Translations under genes and position numbers: made by a program
In this document: piece by piece, positions 25,374-33,589 of the stretch
How the letters are laid out: each line of letters starts with the position of its first letter
How positions within the stretch are numbered: position 1 is the first letter of the stretch
The notes under the pieces: model-generated
The model's database searches: none
The model's input: the letters and a program-made list of their open reading frames with translations, nothing else
What the model was told of the DNA's origin: nothing
DNA from: Pyruvatibacter sp.
GTDB taxonomy: Bacteria > Pseudomonadota > Alphaproteobacteria > CGMCC-115125
Length of the DNA: 64,000 nt
Reading direction: 5' to 3'
Assembly (NCBI RefSeq): GCF_040219635.1
Contig: NZ_JAVJSC010000009.1
Coordinates: forward strand, 496,001-560,000

Positions 25374-25868
25374 ATGGCATTCGCCAATTTGAAAGACGTG
25401 TATATCGATCAGCTTCAGGATCTCTACAGCGCCAACAAGCAGGCGCGGCTTGCGACACAAAGACTCGCTGCCGCAGCCACCAACGCAGATCTGCAAAAGG
25501 CACTTGAGGCTGGCGTCATCGGCATTGAAAACGGCATGTCGGCCCTTGACGTGATCATCACCGGTCATGGCGAGACACCCAACGGTGAATACTGCAAGGG
25601 CATGGAAGGCCTGGTGAAGGAGGCCCACGCGCACGCGTTGGATGCAACCTTCACGGATGACGACGTGCGCGATGCCGTCATCATCACCCAGTATCAGCGC
25701 ATGGTGCACTACGCACTTGCAGGCTACGGCTGCGTCCTGGCCTTCGCCAAGCGTCTTGATCTGGATGCAGAAGCCAAGACCATCGACAAATGTCTTGCTG
25801 AAACGTACGAGGGCGACCGGACGATGACAGACATTGCAACCGGTGGCATCAACAAGAAGGCCGCATAG
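25374..25868 (+). CDS. YciE/YciF-type ferritin-like protein (DUF892)
   Basis: 164 aa, mostly helical. FANLKDVYIDQLQDLYSANKQ at the start, the central GMEGLVKEA segment and ITQYQRMVHYALAGYG match the YciE/YciF family of ferritin-like four-helix proteins, which are linked to stress and often carry a metal site. The exact role is unknown. AAGGAG precedes the ATG. It is divergent from serC and probably has its own promoter. Confidence 0.85.
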   Translation: MAFANLKDVYIDQLQDLYSANKQARLATQRLAAAATNADLQKALEAGVIGIENGMSALDVIITGHGETPNGEYCKGMEGLVKEAHAHALDATFTDDDVRDAVIITQYQRMVHYALAGYGCVLAFAKRLDLDAEAKTIDKCLAETYEGDRTMTDIATGGINKKAA

Positions 25869-25892
25869 GCACTACGCCCTCAAACGCAGTTT

Positions 25893-25945
25893 GCGCCCGC
25901 AGCACCCGCTGCGGGCGCTCTGCGTTCTGCGTTCTGCGTTCTGCG
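25893..25945. repeat. Perfect hairpin followed by a 7-bp tandem repeat
   Basis: GCGCCCGCAGC and GCTGCGGGCGC form an 11-bp stem with an ACCC loop (25893-25918). Directly after it, TGCGTTC is repeated three times plus TGCG (25921-25945). There is no T run, so this is at best a weak terminator after the YciE/YciF gene. Confidence 0.55.
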
Positions 25946-26064
25946 CCACGATGGGGCGCTTTGCGTTCTGCACAATGACGCAACCCTAAAAATCCCAATA
26001 ATGACTTGCGGTCAGTTTTTGGCGTGCTTAACTGCAAGCGGACACTTGAAGCCGGGAGGCCATT

Positions 26065-26973
26065 ATGGGCTGGAATGCAAACAACGTCCCTGATCAAACG
26101 GGAAAACACATCATTGTCACCGGCTCAAACAGCGGCATCGGGTTTGAGGCCGCGAAGGTGCTGGCCGCCAAAGGCGCGCATGTGACACTCGCCTGCCGCA
26201 ATGCTGACAAAGCCAAAGCGGCGCAGGCGCAAATCCTCAAAGCTCACAAGAACGCCACGGTCGAGACAGGGTCGCTTGACCTGGCCAGCCTCAAATCCGT
26301 GGCCGCCTTCGCAAAGGCCTACCGCAAGAAGCAGGGCACGCTCGACATCCTCATCAACAATGCAGGCGTCATGGTGCCGCCCTACGGCAAGACCGAGGAC
26401 GGCTTTGAGCTCCAGTTCGGCTGCAACCATCTGGGCCACTTCGCGCTGACCGCCCAACTCATAGATCTGATCAACGCCTCGCCCGAAGGCCGCGTCGTGT
26501 CCGTGGCCAGCCAGGCGCATCGCGGCGGGCGCATCAACTTCGATGATCTCAACTGGGAGAAGGGCTACAAGCCGTGGCCCGCCTACGGCCAAAGCAAGAT
26601 CGCCAACCTGTATTTCACCTATGAGCTGGATCGCAATCTCAAGGACGCAGGCCACACCACCCGCGCCACAGCCGCCCACCCCGGTTACTCGTCCACCAAC
26701 CTGCAGCGCACCATGACAGCAGGCACCATCGCCAACGCCATTTTTGCGCAAAGCCAGAAAGCCGGTGCCCTGCCCACGCTGCGCGCCGCAACAGACCCCG
26801 ACGCTGAGTCAGGCAGCTATTGGGGGCCAAACGGCATCATGGAAATGCGTGGCGCACCCGTTAAAGTAAAGTCCAACGGTCGCTCCCACGACAAGCGCGT
26901 GGCGCGGCGGCTGTGGGAGATTTCTGAAGAACTGACCGGGCAAAGCTTCGCGCTGCAGGCCCGCACCGCTTAA
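26065..26973 (+). CDS. Short-chain dehydrogenase/reductase
   Basis: 302 aa, SDR fold. TGSNSGIGFEAAK (about 19-31) binds NAD(P); LINNAGVM, the catalytic Ser in SVASQAH, and YGQSK (Tyr and Lys of the active site) are present. It resembles retinol dehydrogenase or WW-domain oxidoreductase-like SDRs common in bacteria; the substrate is unknown. GGGAGG precedes the ATG. The sulfatase gene follows 13 nt later, so the two may be co-transcribed. Confidence 0.88.
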   Translation: MGWNANNVPDQTGKHIIVTGSNSGIGFEAAKVLAAKGAHVTLACRNADKAKAAQAQILKAHKNATVETGSLDLASLKSVAAFAKAYRKKQGTLDILINNAGVMVPPYGKTEDGFELQFGCNHLGHFALTAQLIDLINASPEGRVVSVASQAHRGGRINFDDLNWEKGYKPWPAYGQSKIANLYFTYELDRNLKDAGHTTRATAAHPGYSSTNLQRTMTAGTIANAIFAQSQKAGALPTLRAATDPDAESGSYWGPNGIMEMRGAPVKVKSNGRSHDKRVARRLWEISEELTGQSFALQARTA

Positions 26974-26986
26974 GAGGGCATACCCC

Positions 26987-28543
26987 GTGGGCCGCAACAT
27001 TCTGCTCATCACAACAGACCAGATGCGCCATGACGCACTGGGCTGCAACGGCGGCAAGGTAGCCCGCACACCACACATCGATGCGCTGGCGACATCCGGC
27101 ATCAACTATGCCCGCGCCCACAACCAGTGTGTGACCTGTATGCCCGCGCGCGCCAGCATCGTTACCGGTCAATACCCTGCAACCCACGGCGTGTGGACGA
27201 ACGGCGTGCCCCTGCCTGAAGACGCACCCTCCGTGGCGCGCGAACTTGGCAATGCGGGCTACCGCACGGCCCTCATCGGCAAGGCGCACTTTGAGCCGTG
27301 GCTCTCACCGCCGGGCTTTTATGAAAACGACATGGCCAAAAAGGGCGAGACCGGCCCCCACAGAGGCTTTGAGCGTATGGAACTTGCCAACCATTTCATG
27401 ACCGGCAACTTCCACTACGACCAGCTGATGATGGGCCAGCACAAGGACAAGATCAGCGGCTTCTACCCCATGGTGACGCCCCAGGGTCAGCAGAACCACG
27501 CAGGCGGCGGCGATACCGGAGCCATCCAGTGCTGGCACAACGACATGCCCCGCGAGCTGTATCACACCGACTGGGTGGCGGACCGGGTAATCGCATTTCT
27601 TGATACTCTGGATACGGACGAAGACTGGTTCATCTGGATGAGTTTCCCTGACCCCCATCACCCGTGGGATCCACCGGCATCAGAGATTGGCCGCGTCAAC
27701 TGGCGTGACCTTGATCTGCCGGAACTCTATGCCGCAACGCCTGAAAAACGCCAAGAGCTTCTGGAGCGCAAACCGCGCCACTGGAAAGGCGCGTGGGATG
27801 GCTCCCTGCGCACAAACTTCGAGTTCCCACCAAACTTCCGCCCTGCCGACCTGACCGACGACCAGGTGCGCGAAATCAACGCCATGAACCACATCGAAAA
27901 CGAACTGATCGATGACGCCTGCGGCCGCGTGTTTGACCGTATTGCCGCGCGCGGCTGGGACGGGCGCACGGATATTTTCTTCACCACCGATCACGGCGAG
28001 TTGCAGGGCGACTTCGGCCTGATGTTCAAGGGCGCATTCCACGTGGATGCCCTCATGCGCCTGCCATTCGTGTGGCGTCCGGCACCAGATGCCGACGTAA
28101 CCCCGCAAACGCTGGCAGACCCGGTGGCCCACATCGACCTTGCCCCTACCTTCTGCGATATCGCCGGACTGCAGGTGCCCACGTGGATGGAAGGCACCCC
28201 CCTGCCGCGCACCGCCGACGAAGCTGCAGCGCAAAACCGTGACAGCGTTTTGACAGGCTGGGACAGTATGCACCGCAATTCCAGCGATCCGGAAAAACGC
28301 ACACTCTCTTTGTCCCTGCGCACCATCACCACGCGCGATCACGTGCTGACGGCCTATCTGCCCGGGTCAATTTATGAGGGTACCGAAGGCGAACTTTACG
28401 ACCTCAAGGACGACCCCCTTCAAACCGTCAACAGGTGGGATGACCCGGCCTATGCCGCCATTCGGTCAGACCTGACGGCGCAGATGCATGACCAGTGGCC
28501 GGATGAGCCGGCCGAACGCCGCAAACAGATCGCGCCTGCGTGA
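26987..28543 (+). CDS. Type I sulfatase-family hydrolase
   Basis: 518 aa. Alkaline-phosphatase fold hydrolase: TTDQMRHDALG at the N-terminus gives metal-binding Asp, CMPARAS is the C-x-P-x-R signature whose Cys51 would be converted to formylglycine, and FTTDHGELQGDFG supplies further metal ligands. The enzyme may cleave sulfate esters or phosphonate/phosphate esters; sequence alone does not decide. No signal peptide, so it is likely cytoplasmic. The start is GTG. No formylglycine-generating enzyme is in this window. Confidence 0.85.
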   Translation: MGRNILLITTDQMRHDALGCNGGKVARTPHIDALATSGINYARAHNQCVTCMPARASIVTGQYPATHGVWTNGVPLPEDAPSVARELGNAGYRTALIGKAHFEPWLSPPGFYENDMAKKGETGPHRGFERMELANHFMTGNFHYDQLMMGQHKDKISGFYPMVTPQGQQNHAGGGDTGAIQCWHNDMPRELYHTDWVADRVIAFLDTLDTDEDWFIWMSFPDPHHPWDPPASEIGRVNWRDLDLPELYAATPEKRQELLERKPRHWKGAWDGSLRTNFEFPPNFRPADLTDDQVREINAMNHIENELIDDACGRVFDRIAARGWDGRTDIFFTTDHGELQGDFGLMFKGAFHVDALMRLPFVWRPAPDADVTPQTLADPVAHIDLAPTFCDIAGLQVPTWMEGTPLPRTADEAAAQNRDSVLTGWDSMHRNSSDPEKRTLSLSLRTITTRDHVLTAYLPGSIYEGTEGELYDLKDDPLQTVNRWDDPAYAAIRSDLTAQMHDQWPDEPAERRKQIAPA

Positions 28544-28638
28544 CCTGCATATTCGCAAATTGACATGTCCGCCCGCCCGCGCGACATGCTGTCCATGCAA
28601 GCTCCTGGCCCCGACAAAGCACATAGGCGTGCAGCCCC

Positions 28639-29538
28639 GTGAGTGCCCCCGTCCGCAGCCCGCGCGCGTGGCTGGACCTGTGCCTGCTCACCGGGTGCTG
28701 GGCCTCCGGCTATACATTCACGGCAATGGCGCTGGATGGCATTGCGCCTGAATGGGTGGTGGTGCTGCGCCAGCTTGTGGCCGCAGCCATGCTCATTCCG
28801 CTGGCGCTGTATTTCACCCGCAGCACGCACATTGCCCGCGGCCTGTGGCCGTGGCTCATTGCGCTTGCCATCGTCGGCAATGTCGCGCCGTTCTATGCCA
28901 TAAGCTGGGGGCAGCAGCATGTGGAGTCCGGCCTTACGTCCATTCTTGTCACCACCATGCCGCTGATGACGCTCGCCATGGCGCATGTGTTTGTGGCCGG
29001 TGAACGTATGACACCCCGCCGCTCGTTCGGCTTTACCATCGGTCTGCTTGGCGTCGCCCTCATTGTCGGCCCCGAAGTGCTGCTAACCATCGGAGACAGC
29101 CGGATCGAGATACTGGCCCAGTTCGCCATCCTGCTCGGCGCCCTGCTGTTTGCCGCAAATGCCATCATCGCGCGCAAATCCCCGGCCATGGACATTTGGA
29201 TGCGCGCCGCCGTCACCAATGCTTTGGCCTTTGTCATTGTTCTGCCGCTCGCCTGGAGCGTGACGCCGCCACCCACAACCTTTCCCGGCTGGTGGGCCGT
29301 GACAGGCGTACTGGGCATCGGCATTTTCGCCAGCGGGCTGGCAACGGTCATCTACTTTCGTCTGATCGAGGAAGCAGGCCCCACCTTCATGTCGATGACC
29401 AATTTTCTGGTACCGCCGGTAGCATTGCTGGCAGGCATGATCGTATTGGCAGAACGCCCAGGCCTGTGGGCACTGGGTGGCCTTGTACTCATCATGGCAG
29501 GCATCTTGATTGCCGAAACAAAGGCACGGCGCGCCTAA
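28639..29538 (+). CDS. EamA/DMT-family transporter
   Basis: 299 aa with about ten membrane helices in two EamA repeats. Features include an N-terminal WASGYTFTAMAL segment, AISWGQQHVESGLTSILVTTMPL and, in the second repeat, PTFMSMTNFLVPPVALLAGMIVLAE. Such proteins usually export amino acids or small metabolites; the substrate is unknown. The start is GTG at 28639. The stop overlaps the stop of the convergent PhzF gene by a few bases. Confidence 0.88.
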   Translation: MSAPVRSPRAWLDLCLLTGCWASGYTFTAMALDGIAPEWVVVLRQLVAAAMLIPLALYFTRSTHIARGLWPWLIALAIVGNVAPFYAISWGQQHVESGLTSILVTTMPLMTLAMAHVFVAGERMTPRRSFGFTIGLLGVALIVGPEVLLTIGDSRIEILAQFAILLGALLFAANAIIARKSPAMDIWMRAAVTNALAFVIVLPLAWSVTPPPTTFPGWWAVTGVLGIGIFASGLATVIYFRLIEEAGPTFMSMTNFLVPPVALLAGMIVLAERPGLWALGGLVLIMAGILIAETKARRA

Positions 29539-30341
29539 TCAGCAATCACGATCTCGCCTTTGAGATAATCAGCACACGTTCCCTCAACAACAACACGATC
29601 ACCTTCAAGTGCGCACCACACCGTGCCGCCGCGTGGCGATATCTGCCGCGCAACAAGTGTGTCTTTCTTCAGCTTACGCGCCCAGAACGGTGTGGCATCG
29701 CAATAGGCGGAACCCGTCACATGGTCCTCGTCAATGCCGTGGGCGGGCGCAAAAACGCGGGTGACAAAATCAAAGCCGGAGCCATCATCACCGGCTGCTG
29801 TTGCAATCAGCACCTGGTTGCGGGGCTTGAGGTATTCAGCCAGTGGTACAAAGGCTGGCGTAAGACGCGCGACATCAGCTGCACTGTCAAACACCGCAAT
29901 CATATTGGCACCGGTCAGCACCATGCGCGGCGCAACGCCCAGTATTGGCCCCAGCACCTTGGGGTCTGCCATCGGCTTCACCGGACGAGCAGGAAAGTTC
30001 ATTATCAGCCGACCCGTCTCACCGCGTGCAACGGTCAGTTCGCCGGAGCGGGTGTGGAAAATAATCGTGTCGCCCGCAAAGGCCAGATGCGTGAACAGCA
30101 CATGCGCCGTTGCAAGCGTTGCGTGCCCGCATAAATCCACCTCGACTGTCGGTGTAAACCAGCGCAGACGAAAGCCGTCACCCTCGGCCACCAAAAACGC
30201 CGTCTCGGCCAGATTGTTTTCAGCCGCAATCGCCAGCATCTGCTCGTCGCTCAGCCATGCTTCAAGCGGCACAACGGCAGCGGGGTTGCCCTCAAACGGT
30301 TTGGAGGCAAACGCATCAACCTGATAAAGCGGAAGCACCAT
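29535..30341 (-). CDS. PhzF family isomerase/epimerase-like protein
   Basis: 268 aa. YQVDAFASKPFEGNPAAVVPL with the catalytic-Glu motif NNLAETAFLV, then LCGHATLATAHVLF and the C-terminal DEDHVTGSAYCDATPFWA are the PhzF signatures. The fold has two similar halves like diaminopimelate epimerase. These proteins are widespread and mostly uncharacterised outside phenazine clusters; none of the other phenazine genes is here. ATG at 30341 is the homologous start; 29 nt separate it from thiD upstream. Confidence 0.87.
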   Translation of the reverse strand: MVLPLYQVDAFASKPFEGNPAAVVPLEAWLSDEQMLAIAAENNLAETAFLVAEGDGFRLRWFTPTVEVDLCGHATLATAHVLFTHLAFAGDTIIFHTRSGELTVARGETGRLIMNFPARPVKPMADPKVLGPILGVAPRMVLTGANMIAVFDSAADVARLTPAFVPLAEYLKPRNQVLIATAAGDDGSGFDFVTRVFAPAHGIDEDHVTGSAYCDATPFWARKLKKDTLVARQISPRGGTVWCALEGDRVVVEGTCADYLKGEIVIAD

Positions 30342-30370
30342 GGCGGCAGACCTTATGCGGGCGGTAAACG

Positions 30371-31183
30371 TCAATCCCGGTCGCGCAAAACCCACCCATG
30401 GTCCAGCGGCCCGGCACCTGCGCCCAGACCCGGCGCATGTGTCATCGCCATATGCACATAATCGCGGGCATCTTCCACCGCCTCGCCCACATCCCTGCCC
30501 TGCGCCAGAAACGTGGCAATGGCACTCGCCAGTGTGCAGCCGGTGCCATGAGTGGAGGTCGTCGCAATACGCGGGCTCGTAAAAGTGCGGATTTCCATCG
30601 GCGTGGCCAGCACGTCAACCACCACATCGCCGCCCAGATCACCGCCCGTCACCAGAACACAGTCCGGGCCGGATGCCAGCAACGCCTGCGCCGCCTCGCG
30701 CATGTCACCCGCCGTTTTCACCGGCATGTTGGCCAGCACGGCGGCTTCGTGAATGTTGGGGGTAGCCATGAACGCCAGCGGCAGCAGCTTGCCGATCATC
30801 GCCGCCTCGGCGTCACGCTCCAGCAGCCGGTCGCCGGATGTTGCCACCATCACCGGGTCCACCACCAGCGGCGGCACGTCTTCGTAAGCACTGATGGCGT
30901 CAGCAACAGCCGCAATGATTTCGGCGGAGTGCAACATGCCGGTCTTGAGCGCATCCGCCCCGATGTCGGCCATCACAGCATCCATCTGCCGTCGCACAAG
31001 ATCAGCGGGAAGACCATGCACCCCGTGAACGCCGGTGGTATCCTGAACCGTGATGGCCGTCACCGCGGTGGCCGCATAGCCACCCAGCGCCGTCACGGTT
31101 TTGATGTCAGCCTGAATGCCCGCGCCGCCGCTGGAATCAGAGCCGGCAATAATCAGCACACGGGCGATACCACCTGCGGACAT
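30371..31183 (-). CDS. thiD: Hydroxymethylpyrimidine/phosphomethylpyrimidine kinase ThiD
   Basis: 270 aa ribokinase-fold enzyme that phosphorylates HMP and HMP-P, the step after ThiC. IAGSDSSGGAGIQADIKT at the N-terminus, VVDPVMVATSGDRLL, ATPNIHEAAVL and the THGTGCTLASAIA anion-hole motif are all present. It follows glmM by only 8 nt, so it is expressed with the ftsH–folP–glmM group rather than with thiC. No TPP riboswitch is seen here. Confidence 0.93.
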   Translation of the reverse strand: MSAGGIARVLIIAGSDSSGGAGIQADIKTVTALGGYAATAVTAITVQDTTGVHGVHGLPADLVRRQMDAVMADIGADALKTGMLHSAEIIAAVADAISAYEDVPPLVVDPVMVATSGDRLLERDAEAAMIGKLLPLAFMATPNIHEAAVLANMPVKTAGDMREAAQALLASGPDCVLVTGGDLGGDVVVDVLATPMEIRTFTSPRIATTSTHGTGCTLASAIATFLAQGRDVGEAVEDARDYVHMAMTHAPGLGAGAGPLDHGWVLRDRD

Positions 31184-31191
31184 CTCACCGT

Positions 31192-32538
31192 TCACCCGGC
31201 ACGGCTTTCGATCACCGTGCAAATATCATTGACCACGCGCTTCACCAGCGCCTCGTCGTCACCTTCCGCCATCACGCGAATAAGCGGCTCGGTGCCTGAT
31301 TTGCGGATCACGAGACGACCATGATTGCCCAGCGCGGAAGTGCCTGTCTCAATAGCGTCAATCACCTGATTATCTTCAAGCGGTGCCCCGTCGCGGAACC
31401 GCACATTGCGCAAGAGTTGCGGCAGCGGATCAAACAGATGGCAGATTTCGCTCAGTGGCTTGCGGGTTTCCGCCAGCACCGCCAGCACCTGAAGCGCTGC
31501 AATCAGCCCGTCGCCCGTGGTGGCAAAGTCAGACAAGACCACGTGCCCCGACTGTTCGCCGCCCAGGTTAAACCCATTCGCGCGCATGTGTTCCACCACA
31601 TAGCGGTCGCCCACCTGCGTGCGGGCCAGCGTCATGCCCTTGCCCGCCAGATAACGCTCAAGCCCCAGATTGCTCATCACCGTGGCGACGATGCCGCCGC
31701 CCTGCAGCATCTGCTTGTCAGCCCAGGATTGCGCAATGGCCGCCATCACCTGATCGCCATCCACGGTCTCGCCGTGTTCATCAACGATAATCACACGGTC
31801 CGCATCGCCATCCAGCGCAATGCCGATGTCGGCGCGCAGCTCACGCACTTTGCCGGCCATCATGCCAACAGACGTGGACCCGCAGCCTTCATTGATGTTG
31901 GTGCCGTTGGGGTCAACGCCGACGGAAAACACTTCAGCGCCCAGTTCCCACAACGCCGCCGGGGCCACCTTGTAGGCCGCCCCATTGGCGCAATCGACAA
32001 CAATACGAATGCCCTCAAGGCTCAGGTGGCGCGGGAACGTACGCTTGGCAAACTCGATGTAGCGTGCCTGCGCATCGTCAATGCGCTTTGCCCGGCCAAT
32101 ACCTGAGGGCACCGCGAGGCCTTCCACCAGCCCGTTATCCATGTGGTGCTCAATCTGATGCTCTACCTCATCAGACAGCTTGAAGCCGTCCGGGCCAAAC
32201 AGCTTGATGCCGTTATCGCCAAAACTGTTGTGCGAAGCTGAAATCATCACACCCAGATCAGCACGCAGCGAGCGCGTGAGCATGGCAACAGCAGGCGTCG
32301 GCAACGGGCCGAATTGGAACACATCCATGCCGACCGACGTAAAGCCCGCCACCAGCGCGTTTTCAATCATGTAGCCCGACAGGCGCGTATCCTTGCCGAT
32401 CACCACCCGGTGACGATGGTCACCGCGCGTAAACACCCGGCCCGCCGCCATGCCCACCCTGAGCGCGGTCGCCGCCGTCATCGGTTCAAGGTTTGCCCGA
32501 CCGCGAATGCCGTCGGTTCCAAAATATTTGCGTGACAT
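31192..32538 (-). CDS. glmM: Phosphoglucosamine mutase GlmM
   Basis: 448 aa. Converts glucosamine-6-phosphate to glucosamine-1-phosphate for peptidoglycan and lipopolysaccharide. The N-terminal KYFGTDGIRGRAN, the phosphoserine loop MISASHNSFGDNGIKLFG, the metal loop LDGDADRVIIVDE, and RKSGTEPLIRVMAEG are intact. It belongs to the conserved ftsH–folP–glmM order and is followed closely by thiD. Confidence 0.97.
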   Translation of the reverse strand: MSRKYFGTDGIRGRANLEPMTAATALRVGMAAGRVFTRGDHRHRVVIGKDTRLSGYMIENALVAGFTSVGMDVFQFGPLPTPAVAMLTRSLRADLGVMISASHNSFGDNGIKLFGPDGFKLSDEVEHQIEHHMDNGLVEGLAVPSGIGRAKRIDDAQARYIEFAKRTFPRHLSLEGIRIVVDCANGAAYKVAPAALWELGAEVFSVGVDPNGTNINEGCGSTSVGMMAGKVRELRADIGIALDGDADRVIIVDEHGETVDGDQVMAAIAQSWADKQMLQGGGIVATVMSNLGLERYLAGKGMTLARTQVGDRYVVEHMRANGFNLGGEQSGHVVLSDFATTGDGLIAALQVLAVLAETRKPLSEICHLFDPLPQLLRNVRFRDGAPLEDNQVIDAIETGTSALGNHGRLVIRKSGTEPLIRVMAEGDDEALVKRVVNDICTVIESRAG

Positions 32539-32643
32539 GAACTGTCCCCCGCATACCCCGGCCGGATTATCGTGTTCCGGCTCATCTGGCGCGCACTATA
32601 CCCAAACCCGTTGAGCACAAGGTTAACGTTTGTTTTCAGCGTG

Positions 32644-33456
32644 TTACGGCGAAAATAGCCGTAAAGCGCGTGAAACCGCCAGGGCATCCCGCAAGGAACC
32701 CGGCGCATGGGTGCGGATATAACGGGCACCGGCGGATACCGCAAACATCTCAGCCGCCAGTGTGGCTGGTGCAATGTTGGCCACATCGCGCCCGGTCATG
32801 GCCCGCAAAAAACTTTTCCGCGACACAGAAATCAATACCGGCAGCCCGTAGCGCCCCTCAAGCTGACCCACACCGCGTAAAACCGTGAGCGACACCTCAG
32901 GGTCCGTACCCAGAAAAAACCCCATGCCCGGGTCCAGCACCAGCCGCTCGCGTGCGATGCCGGCAGCCTCAAGCGCTGCAATGCGGTCATCGAAAAAGCT
33001 GAAAATGCGCGGCCATATCTCATCCGCAGGCACGTCGAGTCTTCTCGCCCGCCCGCGCCCGTGAACCCCATGCATCACGACAAGCTTTGCCGATGCACTG
33101 GCCAGCGCCGGATAAATATCCGTATGCGGAAAACCCTGAATATCATTGAGATAGGCAACGCCCTGCCCCAGCGCCCAAAGCTGCACATCAGGCTCAAAGG
33201 TATCAACGGACAGTGGCACACCCGCCGCCACAAGCGGTGGCACGACACGTGCCAGCCGTGCAATCTCTCCCGCCGCACCCACATCCTCCGCATCCGGATG
33301 ACTTGAGGCAGCCCCCACATCAACCACATCCGCCCCGTTGGCCACAAGCGCGTGGGCGTGGCGCAGCGCGTCATCAGGCGCGAGATATTTGCCACCATCG
33401 GAGAACGAGTCCGCCGTGATGTTGAGAATGCCAAACAGGGTGGGTGCGTGCATCAT
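32644..33456 (-). CDS. folP: Dihydropteroate synthase FolP
   Basis: About 270 aa TIM-barrel enzyme that joins p-aminobenzoate and dihydropterin pyrophosphate in folate synthesis; target of sulfonamides. GILNITADSFSDGGKY, GADVVDVGAASSHPDAE, LVLDPGMGFFLGTDPE and ISVSRKSFL are signature segments. The usual last motif of the TIM barrel (IRTHAPG) is present in place of RVHD, a common variant. The start may be ATG at 33456 or GTG at 33465. Confidence 0.92.
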   Translation of the reverse strand: MMHAPTLFGILNITADSFSDGGKYLAPDDALRHAHALVANGADVVDVGAASSHPDAEDVGAAGEIARLARVVPPLVAAGVPLSVDTFEPDVQLWALGQGVAYLNDIQGFPHTDIYPALASASAKLVVMHGVHGRGRARRLDVPADEIWPRIFSFFDDRIAALEAAGIARERLVLDPGMGFFLGTDPEVSLTVLRGVGQLEGRYGLPVLISVSRKSFLRAMTGRDVANIAPATLAAEMFAVSAGARYIRTHAPGSLRDALAVSRALRLFSP

Positions 33457-33533
33457 GACACTCACTTGCCGCCAACCAACTCTTCGGTCAAGCGGGAGAG
33501 CCTGTCATGCCACGTCAGACATGACACGCAAAC

Positions 33534-33566
33534 AAAAAAGGCCCGGACGCCATTTGCGTCCGGACC
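33534..33566 (-). terminator. Terminator after ftsH
   Basis: Minus strand GGTCCGGACGC pairs with GCGTCCGGGCC around a 5-nt loop and is followed by TTTTTT. It lies 24 nt after the ftsH stop and before folP. Confidence 0.85.
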
Positions 33567-33589
33567 TTCTGGTTCATAGTGCGCGTCGC

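Noticed and set aside
25921..25945. Short direct repeats as a possible CRISPR array
   Set aside because: Three adjoining 7-bp units without spacers; a simple tandem repeat. No CRISPR array was found in the window.
29535..30341. Phenazine biosynthesis cluster
   Set aside because: Only a PhzF-family gene is present, and such genes occur widely without phenazine synthesis.
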